A stretch of 35,000 bases of DNA, taken from NCBI GenBank assembly GCA_902563555.1, contig CACEXM010000002.1, positions 1 to 35,000 on the forward strand, in the 5' to 3' direction. The notes under the pieces are model-generated. The model worked only from the letters and a program-made list of their open reading frames with translations, was not told the DNA's origin and did not search any database. The stretch comes from an uncultured Pelagibacteraceae bacterium. GTDB taxonomy: Bacteria > Pseudomonadota > Alphaproteobacteria > Pelagibacterales > Pelagibacteraceae. Position 1 is the first letter of the stretch, and the number at the start of each line of letters is the position of its first letter. Of this stretch, positions 9,249 to 17,771 are shown piece by piece. The position numbers were made by a program, and so were the translations under genes.

Positions 9249-9953
9249 ATGCGTATTAATTTTAGAGGAAAAACTGCATTAATTACTGGGGCATCAGATG
9301 GTATAGGCAAAACTATATATAATGATTTTAAAAAACTTGGTGCTAAAGTAATTGGAACTTGTAATCAAAAAAAAATGAAAGGACTTATCCAAGTCGATTT
9401 CAATGACACAAGATCAGTAAAAAAATTTCTAGAAAAAATAAATAAATATAAAAAAATTGATATTTTGATAAATAATGCAGGAACTAATATTTTAAATCCA
9501 GTCAATAAATTGATTGAAAATGATATTTATAAATTAATTAAAATTAATACTGTTGGACCGACATTGATAACAAAAGTAATCTCTAAAAAAATGATAAAAA
9601 ACCGGTATGGTAGAATTATTAATATGTGCTCTATATTTGGTGAGATAACAAAAGAGAAAAGAGTTTTATATAATATTACAAAATTTGGATTAAATGGTCT
9701 TACAAAAGGATCTGCTATTGACCTTGCTAAAAGTCAGATATTAGTAAATTCTATTTCTCCAGGATTTGTTTCGACCAAACTAACAAAAAAAATTTTAGGA
9801 AAAAAAATAAATACATTAAAAAAAGAAATCCCATTAAAAAGATTAGCTTCTTCAGATGAAATTTCTAAGATAGTTTTATTTCTTGCCAGTGATCTTAATA
9901 CCTATTTGACTGGACAGAATATAATTGTAGATGGAGGCTTTACATCTAAGTAA
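9249..9953 (+). CDS. SDR family NAD(P)-dependent oxidoreductase
   Basis: Classical short-chain dehydrogenase/reductase. It has the cofactor motif TGASDGIG, the structural NNAG, the catalytic Ser in NMCSIFG, and the YxxxK pair in YNITK. The PGFVSTKLT segment follows, and the C-terminal YLTGQNIIVDGG is the classical FabG-like ending. A TTG start at 9216 is possible, but the ATG at 9249, preceded by GAGATAAGG as a Shine-Dalgarno-like sequence, places the chain start directly before the first beta strand and gives 234 residues. The product fits keto reduction of a sugar or cyclitol intermediate made by the neighbouring isomerase and cyclase. The substrate cannot be read from the sequence. Confidence 0.9.
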   Translation: MRINFRGKTALITGASDGIGKTIYNDFKKLGAKVIGTCNQKKMKGLIQVDFNDTRSVKKFLEKINKYKKIDILINNAGTNILNPVNKLIENDIYKLIKINTVGPTLITKVISKKMIKNRYGRIINMCSIFGEITKEKRVLYNITKFGLNGLTKGSAIDLAKSQILVNSISPGFVSTKLTKKILGKKINTLKKEIPLKRLASSDEISKIVLFLASDLNTYLTGQNIIVDGGFTSK

Positions 9954-9990
9954 AATTATATCAAAAAAATTTAAGTGTTATAGTAATTTA

Positions 9991-11046
9991 ATGAACAAGA
10001 TTAAAATAAAATCTAAAATAAAAAGTTACGAAATTATATTTAAAAAAGTCAAGAAATTTAAAAATGAAGAAAATTTCGTTTTTTTTATTGATTATATTTT
10101 TTTTAAAAAAAATTCTTTTTTGTTTGATAAAAAAATAAAAAAAATTCTTATTGTTGCAAATGAAAAAACAAAAAGTTTTGAAAATTTAAATAAAATATTT
10201 GACAAATTTTTCAAACTAAACCCAAATAGATTTACAACATTAGTATGTGTTGGTGGCGGAGTATTGCAAGATGTCTCAGCATTTATAGCATCAATTACAT
10301 TTAGAGGACTTAATTGGATATTTTATCCTACAACCTTGCTAGCCCAAGGGGACAGTTGTATAGGTGGAAAGACATCAATAAATTATAAAGGTTCAAAAAA
10401 TCAAATCGGAAATTTTTATCCACCAAACAAAATATTCATTGATACTAATTTTTTAAATACTCTTAAAAAGAACGATATATTGTCAGGATACGGTGAAATG
10501 GCTCATTATTACTTGCTGTCAAGTTTTAAAGAGCAAGTATTTTTTAAAAAAAGAACAGAAGAAATTTTAAAAAATAAAAAGTTTAACTTAAGAAAAACTA
10601 TTAAAAACTGTTTAGGTATAAAAAAAAAGTTTATTGAGAAAGATGAATTTGACAATGGAAAAAGATTACTGCTAAATTACGGTCACTCTTTTGGTCATGC
10701 ACTTGAAAAATATACAAATTATAAAGTACCTCATGGATTAGCAGTATCGATAGGATTAGATTTGGCAAATTATATTTCATATAAAAAAAAGTATTTGGAT
10801 AAAGAAAATTATCTTTTTATGAAAAGCATATTGGCCTCAATAAACAAAAAAATCTTTATTAAAAATTTTAATAATCATAAATTTTTGAAATATTTAGAAA
10901 AAGACAAAAAAAATACGCAAAATCATTTTGGAGTAATTTTAACTCGTGGACCCAAAAAAGCATTTTTTTTAAAAATAAATAAAAAAGATAAAAACTTTCA
11001 AAATTTTATAAAAGAATATTTTTTTAAAAAAGAAATAAATAGATAA
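9991..11046 (+). CDS. 3-dehydroquinate synthase-family sugar phosphate cyclase
   Basis: NAD- and metal-dependent cyclase of the dehydroquinate-synthase superfamily. Counting from the ATG at 9991, GGGVLQD is at 88-94, FYPTTLLAQGDSCIGGK at about 111-127, the metal Glu is in SGYGEMAH, and the two metal His are in NYGHSFGHALE and VPHGLAVSIGL. The Glu/His/His metal set is therefore intact. Where dehydroquinate synthase has a Lys in its AExxK motif, this protein has His (GEMAH). An upstream ATG at 9931 would add 20 residues and overlap the SDR gene by 23 bases, but the fold seems to begin at 9991. An operon of sugar enzymes argues against housekeeping AroB. A sedoheptulose-7-phosphate or amino-sugar cyclase is more likely. 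Confidence 0.85.
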   Translation: MNKIKIKSKIKSYEIIFKKVKKFKNEENFVFFIDYIFFKKNSFLFDKKIKKILIVANEKTKSFENLNKIFDKFFKLNPNRFTTLVCVGGGVLQDVSAFIASITFRGLNWIFYPTTLLAQGDSCIGGKTSINYKGSKNQIGNFYPPNKIFIDTNFLNTLKKNDILSGYGEMAHYYLLSSFKEQVFFKKRTEEILKNKKFNLRKTIKNCLGIKKKFIEKDEFDNGKRLLLNYGHSFGHALEKYTNYKVPHGLAVSIGLDLANYISYKKKYLDKENYLFMKSILASINKKIFIKNFNNHKFLKYLEKDKKNTQNHFGVILTRGPKKAFFLKINKKDKNFQNFIKEYFFKKEINR

Positions 11047-11047
11047 A

Positions 11048-12730
11048 ATGAATTTTTTAATAGAATTATTTAACTATTCCAAAATTCATTTTGAAAAGAA
11101 ATTTTTTATTATTTTTACTTTAGTTTTAATTTCTGCCCTATTAGATTTTTTTGCCATAATCAGTTTTATTCCAATAATTAATATTCTTTTTCCTGATACT
11201 ATATCTGGTAGTGAAAAAATTTTAGAATTTTATCTCAGATTTTTTGATTTACTCAACATTGATTATAATGCGGTATCTTTAAGTCTTTTAATAATCTTAA
11301 TTTTTTTTTTAGTAAAATTAATTGAATTCTTCTCAGAATACTATTCTTTAATTTTAACTCAGAATGTAAAATATAAATTGCAAAAAGAATTTTTATTTAA
11401 ATTAAAAAAATCTTTTTTAGGTTATTTTATAAATATTAGAATAGGTGAAATAACAAACTTATATAACAGAGAAATACATTTTGTTGCAGAATCATATAGG
11501 TTGTTATTAATAATTATCGCAAGACTAATAATTTTCTTTTTACTATTAATATTTTTATTGATTAATGAGACCCTTTTAACATTTTCAACTTTAATTTTAA
11601 CTTTTCTATTAATTTTAATTATGAAAAAATTTTATAATATAATTGAAAATAATGCTAATGATCTTATTAATGAACAGCAAAAAGTATCCTCTAGTTTTAC
11701 TTTTTTTATAAACAATATTTTTTCGATAAGAAATACTATATATCAAGACAGTCACATAAATGAAATTAAAGACCAAACAAAAAATTGGATAAAATATTTA
11801 ATTAAAAATATTAGATATAAATTAATTGTTAGCTCTTTTATAGAACCGATATTTATAATTATGATAATATTTAGTATTTTTATAATTTTTCAAATACAAT
11901 CTGTAATTCCTGCAAATTACTTAGTAAATCTAGGAATTCTTCTAAGATTTGCGCGACACTTTTTATCAATTCAAAACTCTTATATAAAAATTTTAAATTG
12001 GAAAAGATACGTAAAGTCAAAAAAATTTCATGATAAATTGTTACAAGACTTTTTAGAAGATCAAGCGAACCAAAAAGAAAATATCTCAGAAATTTCAGAA
12101 ATTTTAATTGAAAAGCTTAATATATCTTATGAGGATAAAACAATAATCAAAAATTTTAATATTAAATTGGAAGTGCCGTTTTGTTTAAAAATAGATGGTA
12201 AAAATGGTTCTGGCAAAACAACTTTAGTTAGAGCTATTATGGGTTTAATAAAATTAGATAATGGAAATATCAAATTTAATAAATCAGATATAAACCAATT
12301 AGATAAAAAAACTTTATCTAATAAAGTATGTATTTTAGATAAAAATCCCCTTATTATTAAAGGCTCATTTTTAGATAATATTAAATTTAATCCTAAATCA
12401 ATACCTAATAAAAAAGAAATAATAAAATTTATTAAACTTTTTGATTTATCGGATATATTTAATGAAAATAATCTTGATGATAAAATTATTGAAGAAGAGG
12501 GAAAAAACTTATCTCAAGGACAAATGCAAAAAATTTCAGTAATTAGAGCTCTTGTTAATCAATATGAGGTTCTAATACTTGATGAGGGATTATCAAATAT
12601 TGACGAGAATAATGAAAAAAAGATTATGAAATACTTAATTCAACTTTATGATGAAAAAAAAATGAACTTAATCTTTATTTCACATAAAACTAATTTTGAT
12701 AATTATTTTAAGCAAAAGGTAAGTCTTTAA
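11048..12730 (+). CDS. ABC transporter, fused permease and ATPase (flippase-like)
   Basis: Half-size ABC exporter, probably a PglK/MsbA-like flippase that moves a lipid-linked glycan across the inner membrane. Residues 1 to about 320 carry roughly six membrane segments, and the ATPase domain starts near 345. The Walker A motif GKNGSGKTT is at 384-392, the signature LSQGQ at 488-492, Walker B is LILDEG with catalytic Glu, and the switch His is in FISHKTN. The Q-loop is odd: where most exporters have Val-Pro-Gln-(Asp)-Pro, this one reads ILDKNP near 428, so the glutamine is missing. It starts one base after the cyclase stop. As the only transporter in the window it is the likely exporter for the glycan assembled here. 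Confidence 0.88.
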   Translation: MNFLIELFNYSKIHFEKKFFIIFTLVLISALLDFFAIISFIPIINILFPDTISGSEKILEFYLRFFDLLNIDYNAVSLSLLIILIFFLVKLIEFFSEYYSLILTQNVKYKLQKEFLFKLKKSFLGYFINIRIGEITNLYNREIHFVAESYRLLLIIIARLIIFFLLLIFLLINETLLTFSTLILTFLLILIMKKFYNIIENNANDLINEQQKVSSSFTFFINNIFSIRNTIYQDSHINEIKDQTKNWIKYLIKNIRYKLIVSSFIEPIFIIMIIFSIFIIFQIQSVIPANYLVNLGILLRFARHFLSIQNSYIKILNWKRYVKSKKFHDKLLQDFLEDQANQKENISEISEILIEKLNISYEDKTIIKNFNIKLEVPFCLKIDGKNGSGKTTLVRAIMGLIKLDNGNIKFNKSDINQLDKKTLSNKVCILDKNPLIIKGSFLDNIKFNPKSIPNKKEIIKFIKLFDLSDIFNENNLDDKIIEEEGKNLSQGQMQKISVIRALVNQYEVLILDEGLSNIDENNEKKIMKYLIQLYDEKKMNLIFISHKTNFDNYFKQKVSL

Positions 12731-12735
12731 ATTAA

Positions 12736-13872
12736 ATGAAGCAGACTAATTATAGTAGACATTTTCTAGATAAGTCAGATTATAACTTTTTATTATCGGC
12801 GGCAAAATCTTCTAATATTACTCAAGGAAAATATGTTGAAACTTTTGAAAAAAATTTAAAAACTTTTTGTGGAGCAAACTATTGCTTAACTACTAATAGT
12901 GCCTCTACAGCATTATATCTATGTGTAAAATCTATTTTAATCAAAGAAAAGAATATTAATAAATTTTGTTATATTTCTCCAAATACCTACGCAGCAACAG
13001 CTAATTGTATTATTTTGAATAATTTAAAAGTAAATTTTATAGATATAGATGAGACTTTAAATATGTCTCCAGAGAAATTGGAGGAAGCTTTAAAAAAAAG
13101 AGGTAAAATTAGAGGTAAGACTATTGTAATTGTAACTCATTTTGCAGGCAACCCATGCGATTTGAAAAAATTTAAAAAACTTAGTCTCAAGTATAATTTA
13201 ATAATCATTGAAGACGCAGCACATGCTCTTGGTTCAGAATATGAGGGTCAAAAAATAGGTGGAGGAAAATATTCTGATTTTATTGTTACTAGTTTTCATC
13301 CAGTCAAAACTATTACAACTGCTGAGGGGGGGGCTATTTTTTTAAAAGATAAAAAAACTTATGAAATTTTAAATTGTTTGAGATCAAACGGTATTTTAAA
13401 AAAAAAATTTTTTAACAAGAAATATTATGATCAAATATATTCAAGTCTAAATTTTAGACTGAGTGATTTGCATGCAGCTATTGGAATTAGTCAATTAAAA
13501 AGAATAAAAAAATTTGTAAGCTATAGAAATCAAATTTCAAATAAATATAAAAAAGAAATAAATAATAAAAATATTTTCTATCAAAACATTACAAAAAATT
13601 CATTATCTAGTTTTCATTTATTTATCATAAGAATTAAAAATATTAATTTTAAAAATAAATTTTTATTTATGAAAAAGGTAGCTAAGTCTGGTATCAATTT
13701 TCATAATCTTTATATTCCAATATTTTATTTCAAACTTTACAGAAATAAAAAGTACAACTGTCCAAATGCTGAAAAATTTTATAAAGACTCAATTTGTTTA
13801 CCTATTTTTTACAAAATTAAAAATTCAACTATAAAAAAAATCATAAAAAAACTTAATGAATTTAAAAACTAA
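12736..13872 (+). CDS. pseC: PseC-like UDP-4-keto-6-deoxy-sugar aminotransferase
   Basis: PLP-dependent DegT-family transaminase, most like PseC, which aminates C4 of the PseB product on the way to pseudaminic acid. Lys191 in SFHPVKTITTAEGG forms the PLP aldimine, IIEDAAHALGS holds the cofactor Asp, and SPNTYAATANCI is PseC-like. The length of 378 residues is normal. PseB and PseF lie about 5 kb away on the other strand, so the pathway is split. The codons just after the PLP motif contain a run of eight G residues at 13326-13333. The stop overlaps the next gene by 17 bases. Confidence 0.88.
   Translation: MKQTNYSRHFLDKSDYNFLLSAAKSSNITQGKYVETFEKNLKTFCGANYCLTTNSASTALYLCVKSILIKEKNINKFCYISPNTYAATANCIILNNLKVNFIDIDETLNMSPEKLEEALKKRGKIRGKTIVIVTHFAGNPCDLKKFKKLSLKYNLIIIEDAAHALGSEYEGQKIGGGKYSDFIVTSFHPVKTITTAEGGAIFLKDKKTYEILNCLRSNGILKKKFFNKKYYDQIYSSLNFRLSDLHAAIGISQLKRIKKFVSYRNQISNKYKKEINNKNIFYQNITKNSLSSFHLFIIRIKNINFKNKFLFMKKVAKSGINFHNLYIPIFYFKLYRNKKYNCPNAEKFYKDSICLPIFYKIKNSTIKKIIKKLNEFKN
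13326..13333 (+). repeat. Homopolymeric tract of eight G within pseC-like gene
   Basis: Eight consecutive G residues lie in codons 197-200 (Glu-Gly-Gly-Ala) of the PseC-like aminotransferase. The two glycines use GGG, although most glycines in the window use GGA or GGT. A G8 run is not expected by chance in DNA this poor in G+C. A one-base change would truncate the enzyme after the PLP lysine, so this is a candidate slippage (phase-variation) site. Confidence 0.6.
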
Positions 13873-14884
13873 TTTAGATGTTTTATATTTAACTGAAAAT
13901 TTAAATAATTATAAATCATCAGAGTATCAATTAGACTTTCTTAATAATTTAAAAAATAATTTCAACATTTATGAATATGGTCCAGGTTATAAAAATTTCG
14001 ATTATAAGAAAAATTTATCTGATTTAGAAAATGATACACAAAAAAAATTTGATTTAATTTTTTTAGGACATTCTTTTTTATCAGATAGATCTGAATTTAA
14101 ACTTTTAATGAATAACATCCTAATAAATATTAAAAAAATTCCCAAAGTTATGTTTTTAAATAAGGAGTATGTGAATTTACGAGAGAAACTGAGATTTATT
14201 GAGGAAAATAATGTAAATCTTGTTTTTTCTCATCATCATTTAGCATTATACTTAAATAAGTTTTACAATAAGAAATTTATTTTTTTACCTTTTGCGACAA
14301 CATTTAATAATTTTGAAAAAAAAAACGATAAAAAATATGATCTTTGTTTTATAGGTATATTAAAAAATTTGAATAAAAAATATAATCACACAAATATCAG
14401 AGAAGAAATAAGAGATGCTCTTTTTTTTAGTTTTAAAAATATAAATCTTTTTAAAAAAAAAAATTTTTCTAGTTTCAATTTTTTTTGGACAAATCACCCA
14501 CGTAATAAATTTGAGGGAATTTTATCAAAAATTTTTTTTAAAAAATGGTTAACAAAAAAAGACTATCAAAATATTATTTCTTCTAGTAAAACAACTTTTA
14601 ATACCCCATCACCTTACAATATAATTGGACCTCGATATTATGACTCTCTTGCTTGTGGTACACCTATCATATGTCCCAAAAAAAAAATTTATAAACATTA
14701 TTTTGATGAAACAGACCTTGTGCAATTTGAAAATAAAGACGATTTTTTTGTAAAATTTAAATATTTACTAAATAATAAAAATTATCTAGAAGAGATATCC
14801 AAAAATTTGAAAATAAAATATAAAGATGTTAACTATAAAAAAAGAGTAGAAAAAATTCACTACCATATCTTGAATGAATTATAA
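13856..14884 (+). CDS. Glycosyltransferase, GT-B fold (CgeB-like/GT1-type)
   Basis: Probable cytoplasmic glycosyltransferase that adds a sugar to the growing surface glycan. The C-terminal half shows the donor-binding pattern of GT-B enzymes: YDLCFIGIL begins the second Rossmann domain and GPRYYDSLACGTPIICP is the family's Glu/Asp-x7-Gly region. This resembles CgeB/spore-maturation-type glycosyltransferases, where an Arg-x-(F/Y)-(D/E)-xxxxG motif is common. The first half is less conserved and Asn/Lys-rich. The ATG start overlaps the PseC-like gene by 17 bases and the next gene begins six bases after the stop. Donor and acceptor cannot be deduced. Confidence 0.65.
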   Translation: MNLKTNLDVLYLTENLNNYKSSEYQLDFLNNLKNNFNIYEYGPGYKNFDYKKNLSDLENDTQKKFDLIFLGHSFLSDRSEFKLLMNNILINIKKIPKVMFLNKEYVNLREKLRFIEENNVNLVFSHHHLALYLNKFYNKKFIFLPFATTFNNFEKKNDKKYDLCFIGILKNLNKKYNHTNIREEIRDALFFSFKNINLFKKKNFSSFNFFWTNHPRNKFEGILSKIFFKKWLTKKDYQNIISSSKTTFNTPSPYNIIGPRYYDSLACGTPIICPKKKIYKHYFDETDLVQFENKDDFFVKFKYLLNNKNYLEEISKNLKIKYKDVNYKKRVEKIHYHILNEL

Positions 14885-14889
14885 AAAAT

Positions 14890-15993
14890 ATGCTACTTAT
14901 ATTCTCCAGAAATGTTGGTCTCAAAACTTGGGATAAAGTAGGTAATCTTTCAAGAGAGTTAACCTTGTATAACAAACTTATAGAAAAAAAAATATTCAAG
15001 AAAATTTTTTTTTTTACATATGATAGACAAGATGTAAATTTTTCAAAAGAATTAAAGAATCAGAATGTTCTTTCAAAGGATATTTTTGTTTTTTCTCCTC
15101 CAATAAATATAAGATTTAAAATTTTAAATAATTTTTTTTGTTTGTTCTATTTCATATTTATATTTTTAAAAATATCTAATCAAGTGAAAATAATTAAAAC
15201 AAATCAAATAGATGGTAGTTATCTGGGTGTTTTATTAAAAATTTTTTATAAAAAAAAATTATATATTAGATCTGGATATAATATTATTAAGAGAGATAAA
15301 GTTTTAAATTTTAATTTCATAAAAAAATATTTTAATATTCTACAATTTAAGTTATCTTTAAAATTTGCAGATGAAATATCTGTAAGTAATCTTTTTGAAA
15401 AAAGATATTATTCTATAATTCATAAAAAAAACCCAAATTTAATTTATAATTATATTGATACAAATTTATTTTATAATTTTAATAAGAAAAGAAAAAATGA
15501 TTTTTTATATATAGGAAGAATTTCAAAGGAAAAAAATATATCTGAAATTATTAATGTTTTTAAAGATAACCCTAAATTTAATTTAGACTTGTACGGTCAA
15601 AAAAAAAGTAGTCTGGATGATATTAATTTTGTTGGCTCAAAAAACATAAATTTTCATGACCCAGTGCCTAATAATTTAATTCCAAATCTTCTTAATAAAT
15701 ACAAATTTTTAATTTTGTTATCAAATTTTGAGGGGTTATCAAAAACCATTATTGAAGGTATGAGTTGTGGTATATTTTGCGTAGTATCAAATTTGACCGA
15801 AAATAAATTTTTAATTAAAAATAACCTAAATGGATATATTTTGAAGAAAGGTTCCGTGCTTAATCTAAAAGATGTTTTAAACTCTGAGAAACAAAATCAG
15901 GAATATATTGATTATAACATGAATTTTGTTCATGAATATTTTTCTTTTGAAAAATATTTAGAAAGAGAAATATCAATTTTAAATAAAATTTGA
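14890..15993 (+). CDS. Glycosyltransferase family 4
   Basis: GT-B glycosyltransferase. The second domain begins with FLYIGRISKEKNISEII, the usual GT4 linker and beta strand with the conserved Gly-Arg. The donor-site region follows as SNFEGLSKTIIEGMSCGIF, with the Glu-x7-Glu pattern that binds the nucleotide sugar (E of FEG and E of IIEG). The chain of 367 residues is full length. The N-terminal domain contains one hydrophobic stretch near residues 78-95 that may hold it at the membrane. It sits between two other putative transferases in the operon, so this half builds the repeat unit. Specificity is unknown. Confidence 0.85.
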   Translation: MLLIFSRNVGLKTWDKVGNLSRELTLYNKLIEKKIFKKIFFFTYDRQDVNFSKELKNQNVLSKDIFVFSPPINIRFKILNNFFCLFYFIFIFLKISNQVKIIKTNQIDGSYLGVLLKIFYKKKLYIRSGYNIIKRDKVLNFNFIKKYFNILQFKLSLKFADEISVSNLFEKRYYSIIHKKNPNLIYNYIDTNLFYNFNKKRKNDFLYIGRISKEKNISEIINVFKDNPKFNLDLYGQKKSSLDDINFVGSKNINFHDPVPNNLIPNLLNKYKFLILLSNFEGLSKTIIEGMSCGIFCVVSNLTENKFLIKNNLNGYILKKGSVLNLKDVLNSEKQNQEYIDYNMNFVHEYFSFEKYLEREISILNKI

Positions 15994-16003
15994 ATTTACA
16001 AAA

Positions 16004-17104
16004 ATGAATCATACTTTTATAGTTACTCATAGCGCTGGTGAACTAGATATAATCCTTCCAATAATTGTTGATTTACTAAAAAAAAAGAGTTCAAAAATTA
16101 ATATAATTATTACCAAAAAAGATATTTTTAACTCAATTAAGATAGATAATACATATCAAAAAATTTTATATTCAAAAAATATTTCATATAAATATACACC
16201 TCTTTTAAATAAATTTGATCATGGAGAATTAAATTTTTTTTTAAATTTAATTTATAAATTTATTTTATCTTGTTCATTTTTACTCAAAAATTTTAATATT
16301 TTACGATCAAATTATATTTATATCGAAACTACAAATCAAATTTCAAAAGATTTAGTTTTTTATATTTTAAACAATATATTTAAAAAAAAATTTTATATTC
16401 TTCATCACGCACACAGTTACAATATTGCTAATGATAATTTTAAATTGAATCCTACAAAACCAATTAATTATGAATATTTAATTTTTTCAAAAAAACATAT
16501 TGGATGGTGTAATTCAATGGGCTACAAAAAAAATAAAATTATCGGGTTTCCAAAATTTTTTCTGAATTGGATTAAAGAAATATCTAAATACGATAATTTT
16601 AGAAAAAAAAATAATTATGTAATTTTTTCTAGGCCTCCTCATAAATTTTATATGTCAAAAAAAAATTACAAATATTTACTTAATTCCTCATTAGAAACAA
16701 TTTTAAAAATTGATGCTACAGCTAATATATATATTAAACCTCATCCAAGAGAAACCTTTGATCTATTTAAAAGAAATATGAAAAAAGAATACATCGATAA
16801 CAAAAATATAAAATTCACTAACTTAAATTCAATGACTTTAAGTAAGAATGCAAAATTAATAATATCTTTTTGGACTTCAGCTATATTGGAAAGTATTATA
16901 TTTAACAAGCCTGCGATTGAATATCATATTGAGAATAAAAATTTTAAAAAAGTCGAACCAAAAGGCTCTCTCTATAAGTTATTGGGGTTTACAACTGTTA
17001 AAAATAAAAAAGAACTTTTTTATTTTCTTAATAATCCTAAAAAGATAAAAAAAATAAACAAAAATTTCTTTGAAGAATTTAATTTCAAAAGATTCAGAAT
17101 ATAA
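16004..17104 (+). CDS. Putative GT-B glycosyltransferase or glycerophosphotransferase-like protein
   Basis: Not assigned to a named family with confidence. The C-terminal half has IYIKPHPRET and, about 70 residues later, IISFWTSAILESIIFNKPAIEY. A Lys-Pro-His-Pro motif followed by a Ser-x-Ser/Thr-Ala-xx-Glu-(S/A) loop is shared by CDP-glycerol glycerophosphotransferases, capsule (Kps)-type transferases and polysialyltransferases. The N-terminus starts with a beta strand, HTFIVTHSAGELDII, compatible with a GT-B fold, and one hydrophobic stretch lies near residues 80-95. It is the last gene of the long + strand operon and converges on the sulfotransferase gene at 17130. Transfer onto the glycan is inferred from these motifs and the context. 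Confidence 0.55.
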   Translation: MNHTFIVTHSAGELDIILPIIVDLLKKKSSKINIIITKKDIFNSIKIDNTYQKILYSKNISYKYTPLLNKFDHGELNFFLNLIYKFILSCSFLLKNFNILRSNYIYIETTNQISKDLVFYILNNIFKKKFYILHHAHSYNIANDNFKLNPTKPINYEYLIFSKKHIGWCNSMGYKKNKIIGFPKFFLNWIKEISKYDNFRKKNNYVIFSRPPHKFYMSKKNYKYLLNSSLETILKIDATANIYIKPHPRETFDLFKRNMKKEYIDNKNIKFTNLNSMTLSKNAKLIISFWTSAILESIIFNKPAIEYHIENKNFKKVEPKGSLYKLLGFTTVKNKKELFYFLNNPKKIKKINKNFFEEFNFKRFRI

Positions 17105-17129
17105 ATCAATTAATATTTTATCTTATAGT

Positions 17130-17768
17130 CTAAGTTAATTTGTTATAGCCAAAAAATGAAAAGTCTTCATTTTGTAGTTTATTAATTGTATCTATACTTA
17201 TATTACACAAATAATCCTTATAATTGTATTTAAAGGGATTTTTATTTTTATAATTTAATTCATAATCAAATTTTTCTAAATAAATTTTTTCACTACCTAT
17301 AAAATTTTTTAAATCAGAATTGATTTTTTCATATCTAATCAAATAATCTAATCTATACTTATTATTCCAATCCATGAAATAACTTTTTTGTGTTCTAAAT
17401 CCAGTTGAATTTTTATTCGACAATAAAAAATCTTTAAATTTCATATCTTTATGAAAATTATGATAACTTTGATGAAATTTATTTCTTTTAACATCAAGAA
17501 ACCAAGATACACTTCTTGCATAAGGATTTCTAACAGTCCCAACATGAATATTTCTATTTTTTTTTGCTGGAATGCTTAACTTTGTTTTTTTTCTAAAAAT
17601 TATTCTGTAATAATATTTTGTAATATCGATAGCCTGTAATCTTATAAAATTTTTTAAATTCGGATAGTAAATATCTTTAACTAAAGTATGAATATTACTT
17701 ATATTAAAGTGTTCACAAATTGATTTACCTGCTGTTTTATATGGACAAAAAAAAAAATAATTCCTCAT
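17130..17768 (-). CDS. Sulfotransferase family 2-like protein
   Basis: Predicted carbohydrate sulfotransferase. The N-terminal FFFCPYKTAGKSI corresponds to the PKTAGTSI 5'-phosphosulfate loop of the Sulfotransfer_2 family (Lys-Thr-x-x-x-Ser), and VGTVRNPYARSVSWF near residue 77 is the 3'-phosphate loop with Arg and Ser. The later YLIRYEKINSDL and EKFDYELNYKN segments are typical of bacterial heparan-type sulfotransferases. At 212 residues it is short but complete for this group. It follows PseB in the same orientation with only three bases between, so the Pse-type branch and a sulfation step may be co-expressed. Confidence 0.8.
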   Translation of the reverse strand: MRNYFFFCPYKTAGKSICEHFNISNIHTLVKDIYYPNLKNFIRLQAIDITKYYYRIIFRKKTKLSIPAKKNRNIHVGTVRNPYARSVSWFLDVKRNKFHQSYHNFHKDMKFKDFLLSNKNSTGFRTQKSYFMDWNNKYRLDYLIRYEKINSDLKNFIGSEKIYLEKFDYELNYKNKNPFKYNYKDYLCNISIDTINKLQNEDFSFFGYNKLT

Positions 17769-17771
17769 TAA

